Below are positions 35,313 to 36,663 of a stretch of 36,663 bases of DNA, in pieces (positions within the stretch are counted from its first letter, which is position 1; each line of letters starts with the position of its first letter). The stretch spans positions 1 to 36,663 of the forward strand of contig VBDU01000081.1 of the NCBI GenBank assembly GCA_005883625.1, in the 5' to 3' direction. The DNA is from Chloroflexota bacterium. GTDB taxonomy: Bacteria; Chloroflexota; Limnocylindria; P2-11E. Position numbers and translations under genes: made by a program. The notes beneath the pieces are model-generated. The model made no database searches and was not told the origin of the DNA. It saw only the letters and a program-made list of their open reading frames with translations.

Positions 35313-36663
35313 AGGACCTTTGGGCAGGCCGGTTTGGTAGCCGGCAGCTCGACCCGCAGATCCGCGCGTTCACGTCGTCGCTCGAGCTCGACAAACGGAT
35401 CGCGAAGCACGACGTCCGCGGCAGCATCGGGCACGCGCGCATGCTCGGCCGGCAGAACATCGTGACGCCCGAGGAGGCGAGAGCGCTCGTCGCCGGTCTC
35501 GAGCAGATCGCGCGCGACATCGAGGCCGACTCCTTCCCGTGGCCGGCCGACGCCGAGGACGTGCACTCAGCGGTCGAGCGCGTGCTGCGCGAGCGCATCG
35601 GTCCGGTCGCGGGAAAGCTGCATACGGCGCGCAGCCGCAACGACCAGATCGCCCTCGACCTGCGTCTCTTCGTGATCGATCTGTGCGACGAGCTCGACCG
35701 CTCGCTGCGCGAGCTGGCCGTGGCGCTCGTCGAGCGAGCGGACCGCGAGGTCGACACAGTGCTTCCCGGTTACACGCACCTGCAGCGCGCGCAGCCCGTC
35801 TCGCTGGCGCATGTGTTCCTTGCGCACGTCGAGGCGCTACGACGCGACCGGCAGCGCGTCGCACACGCACGCGAGCGCGCCGCCATATCCCCCCTCGGCG
35901 CCGGGGCGCTCGCCGGCACCCCGCATCCAGTCGACCCCGAGTCGGTGGCCCGCGAGCTGGGTCTCGAGCGCACGTTCCGCAACAGCATCGACGCCGTCGC
36001 GGACCGGGACTTCGTTGCGGACTTCCTTTACGCCGCGGCGCTGACCGCGGTGCACGCGTCGCGCTTCGCGGAGGAGCTCGTCCTCTGGACGAGCGCGGAG
36101 TTCGGCTTCGCCGAGCTCTCGGACGAGCACGCGACCGGGTCGAGCATCATGCCGCAGAAGAAGAACGCCGACGTCGCCGAGCTCGTGCGCGGACGGGCCG
36201 GACGGATCGTCGGCGACCTCGTCGCGGTCCTGACGACGCTCAAGGGTCTCCCGCTCGCGTACGACGGCGACCTGCAGGAGCAGCGCGTGCCCCTCTACGA
36301 CGGCGCGATCGTCGCGCCGGCGCTCGCGGCGCTCGCGACGGTGGTGCGCGGCCTGCGCTTCGATCGCGAGGCCATGCACCGCGCGACCGAGCGCGGGATG
36401 CTCACCGCGACGGACCTCGCCGATCACCTCGCGCGAAGCGGGGTTCCCTTCCGCGAAGCGCACGAGGTGGTCGGGAAGATCGTGCGCGAGCGGCTCGCGA
36501 AGGGCGCGGATCTCGCCGGCCTGACGCTCGAGGAGCTGCAACGCCACGACGCGCGCTTCGCCGCGACGGCGCTCGACGAGATCGCGGTCGAGAAGAGCCT
36601 CGCGGCACGGACGTCTCCTGGCGGGACCGCACCGGCGCGCGTGCGCGAGGCGCTCGCCGAAGC
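35309..36663 (+). CDS. argH: Argininosuccinate lyase, CTG start, 3' end beyond window
   Basis: 451 residues are present and the frame stays open to the window end; the family is about 460-480 residues, so only the last few are missing. Splits argininosuccinate into arginine and fumarate. Motifs: KDLWAGRFG N-terminus, TARSRNDQIALDLRLF, GYTHLQRAQPVSLAH, SPLGAGALAGTPHPVD and the superfamily signature GSSIMPQKKN (Ser at about 278-279). The start must be CTG 35309: no ATG/GTG/TTG precedes KDLW in frame, and a perfect AAGGAGG (35297-35303) lies five bases upstream. CTG overlaps the argG TGA as CTGA. Confidence 0.95.
   Translation, partial: MKDLWAGRFGSRQLDPQIRAFTSSLELDKRIAKHDVRGSIGHARMLGRQNIVTPEEARALVAGLEQIARDIEADSFPWPADAEDVHSAVERVLRERIGPVAGKLHTARSRNDQIALDLRLFVIDLCDELDRSLRELAVALVERADREVDTVLPGYTHLQRAQPVSLAHVFLAHVEALRRDRQRVAHARERAAISPLGAGALAGTPHPVDPESVARELGLERTFRNSIDAVADRDFVADFLYAAALTAVHASRFAEELVLWTSAEFGFAELSDEHATGSSIMPQKKNADVAELVRGRAGRIVGDLVAVLTTLKGLPLAYDGDLQEQRVPLYDGAIVAPALAALATVVRGLRFDREAMHRATERGMLTATDLADHLARSGVPFREAHEVVGKIVRERLAKGADLAGLTLEELQRHDARFAATALDEIAVEKSLAARTSPGGTAPARVREALAE

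Noticed and set aside
1..36663. tRNA, rRNA, CRISPR arrays, insertion sequences and phage genes
   Set aside because: No cloverleaf with a GTTCRA-like T-loop, no regularly spaced repeats, no transposase or integrase motifs were seen on either strand.

Overview
The window is a gene-dense, very GC-rich bacterial chromosome segment (hand-counted 60-base lines run from 53% to 80% GC). No rRNA, tRNA, CRISPR array, insertion sequence or phage gene was found. The gene content (H+-pyrophosphatase, a sigma-54 with a Cys4 insertion, riboflavin and arginine operons) and the expression signals suggest an uncultured high-GC lineage, possibly Chloroflexota-related; that placement is low-confidence inference. 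Two expression habits run through the window. First genes of transcription units usually have a -10-like TANNNT hexamer only 5-10 bases before the start codon and no Shine-Dalgarno, as expected for leaderless mRNAs. Genes inside operons usually overlap by NTGA (GTGA, ATGA, and three times CTGA, implying CTG start codons for ndk, pxpB and argH).

Layout. 1-1557 (-): threonine aldolase (cut by the window edge) and a DUF554 membrane protein. 1583-4315 (+): NUDIX hydrolase, D-2-hydroxyacid dehydrogenase and a PLP aminotransferase broken by a one-base frameshift. 4326-8143: a small lower-GC cluster of GT2 glycosyltransferase, ACP, KAS III, an LpxD-like N-acyltransferase and a polysaccharide-deacetylase-like protein, a set of activities that could build an acylated glycan or glycolipid. 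8209-12101: secreted C39-like protease (-), then divergent hemB, M16 protease and ndk (+). 12291-16014 (-): three complex-I/hydrogenase-4-type membrane subunits with no partner subunits, divergent from rpoN (16033-17475). 17472-20022: a small HTH protein (-) and a K+-independent H+-pyrophosphatase (+). 20045-23485 (+): beta-propeller lipoprotein and 5-oxoprolinase pxpABC. 23383-28962: riboflavin genes ribD-ribE-ribBA and ribH (-), with a proline-rich membrane protein on the opposite strand between ribBA and ribH. 28983-29993: tandem GNAT protein. 29994-30412: a 419-base region with a possible 27-residue membrane peptide, a clear terminator, two hairpins and the arg promoter. 30413-36663 (+): arginine operon argC-J-B-R-G-H, with argH cut by the window end.

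The most unusual signals are non-coding. A roughly 185-200 base structured element occurs twice (12105-12288 and 25812-26014), each time between convergent genes, and its stems differ between copies by paired, compensating changes. Short perfect hairpins recur at three arg operon junctions. Other points of interest are the three complex-I-type subunits that appear to lack the canonical proton-path Glu and Lys, the nod-like set of functions at 4.3-8.1 kb, and the CTG starts.
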